DNA of 33,353 bases from Paraglaciecola sp. (GTDB lineage: Bacteria > Pseudomonadota > Gammaproteobacteria > Enterobacterales > Alteromonadaceae). The stretch's first letter is position 1. The number at the start of each line of letters is the position of its first letter. The stretch lies in assembly GCA_009993955.1 (NCBI GenBank), contig JAACSL010000036.1, positions 1 through 33,353 of the forward strand. Reading direction: 5' to 3'. Position numbers and translations under genes: made by a program. This document shows positions 33,280 to 33,353 of this stretch, in pieces. The notes below the pieces were generated by a model. The model saw only the letters and a list, made by a program, of their open reading frames with translations. It ran no database searches and was not told where the DNA came from.

Positions 33280-33353
33280 CAGCAGTTGAATTAAAAAATG
33301 TATTTAGGGCTTGCAAGTGTATTTGGGATGTCTATAATGCGCCTCCTCGCTTA
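33280..33353 (+). promoter_or_regulatory. Strong sigma-70 promoter with UP element, likely rRNA operon
   Basis: TTGCAA (33311-33316), 16 bases, TATAAT (33333-33338, perfect), followed by gcgcctcc, the GC-rich discriminator typical of stringently controlled rRNA and tRNA promoters. An A/T-rich stretch upstream (about 33290-33306, with AAAAAATGTATTT) fits an UP element. The gene itself lies beyond the window; in E. coli an rRNA operon also follows clpB. Confidence 0.75.

Noticed and set aside
1-33353. CRISPR array, insertion sequence, prophage, toxin-antitoxin or restriction system
   Set aside because: No regularly spaced repeats, transposase, integrase, phage or defence genes were found in any frame with support.

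Overview
The window reads as chromosomal DNA of a marine gammaproteobacterium, most likely Alteromonadales (Alteromonadaceae, in the Alteromonas/Glaciecola/Paraglaciecola neighbourhood). This rests on protein resemblance: a Na+-type PomA/PomB flagellar stator, a RibBX-type DHBP synthase, a large TonB receptor, a PEP-CTERM protein with a V-S-A-P type sorting signal, and the gene orders nrdR-ribD-ribE-ribBX-ribH-nusB-thiL-pgpA and bamD/rluD-pgeF-clpB. The genus is not certain. Most of the window is ordinary housekeeping DNA. The accessory parts are the TonB receptor, the ECF sigma/ChrR region and the PEP-CTERM pair.

Layout. 1-672: an inverted repeat, a small putative exported protein on the minus strand, and the glyA leader. 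673-1929: glyA, with a strong terminator. 2009-4315 (minus): a TonB-dependent receptor lying between glyA and nrdR. 4610-10643 (plus): nrdR, ribD, ribE, ribBX, ribH, nusB, thiL, pgpA, covering riboflavin synthesis, transcription antitermination, thiamine phosphate kinase and PG-phosphate phosphatase. 10644-10959: a non-coding stretch with nested inverted repeats and what looks like the tail of a lost gene. 10960-14030 (minus): xseB-ispA-dxs. 14351-16059 (plus): pomA-pomB. 16124-20511 (minus): a five-gene operon (FAD amine oxidase, DUF1365, cyclopropane-fatty-acid synthase, chalcone-isomerase-like protein, DUF3833 lipoprotein). 20729-22640 (plus): a LON-domain protein, an ECF sigma factor and its ChrR zinc anti-sigma factor. 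22743-23510 (minus): bamD. 23680-28121 (plus): rluD, pgeF, clpB. 28216-32043 (minus): a PrsT-like TPR protein and a PEP-CTERM surface protein. 32412-33212 (plus): pssA, then a terminator and, at the window's end, a promoter of the type that drives rRNA operons.

The most interesting system is the sigma/ChrR block. Three promoter-like sites with the same -35 type (TGATCT, TGATCT, CGATCC) and exactly 18 bases to a TA-rich -10 lie in front of the sigma gene, the five-gene lipid operon and the LON-domain gene. This resembles the RpoE-ChrR promoter of Rhodobacter and implies one autoregulated singlet-oxygen/lipid-modification regulon that fills 16.1-22.6 kb. The second is the PEP-CTERM gene, which has a sigma-54-type -24/-12 element (TGGC-N7-TTGC) at the right distance, fitting the PrsK/PrsR/RpoN control known for exosortase systems. 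A sigma-32-like promoter precedes clpB. All promoter calls were made by eye and are unproven.
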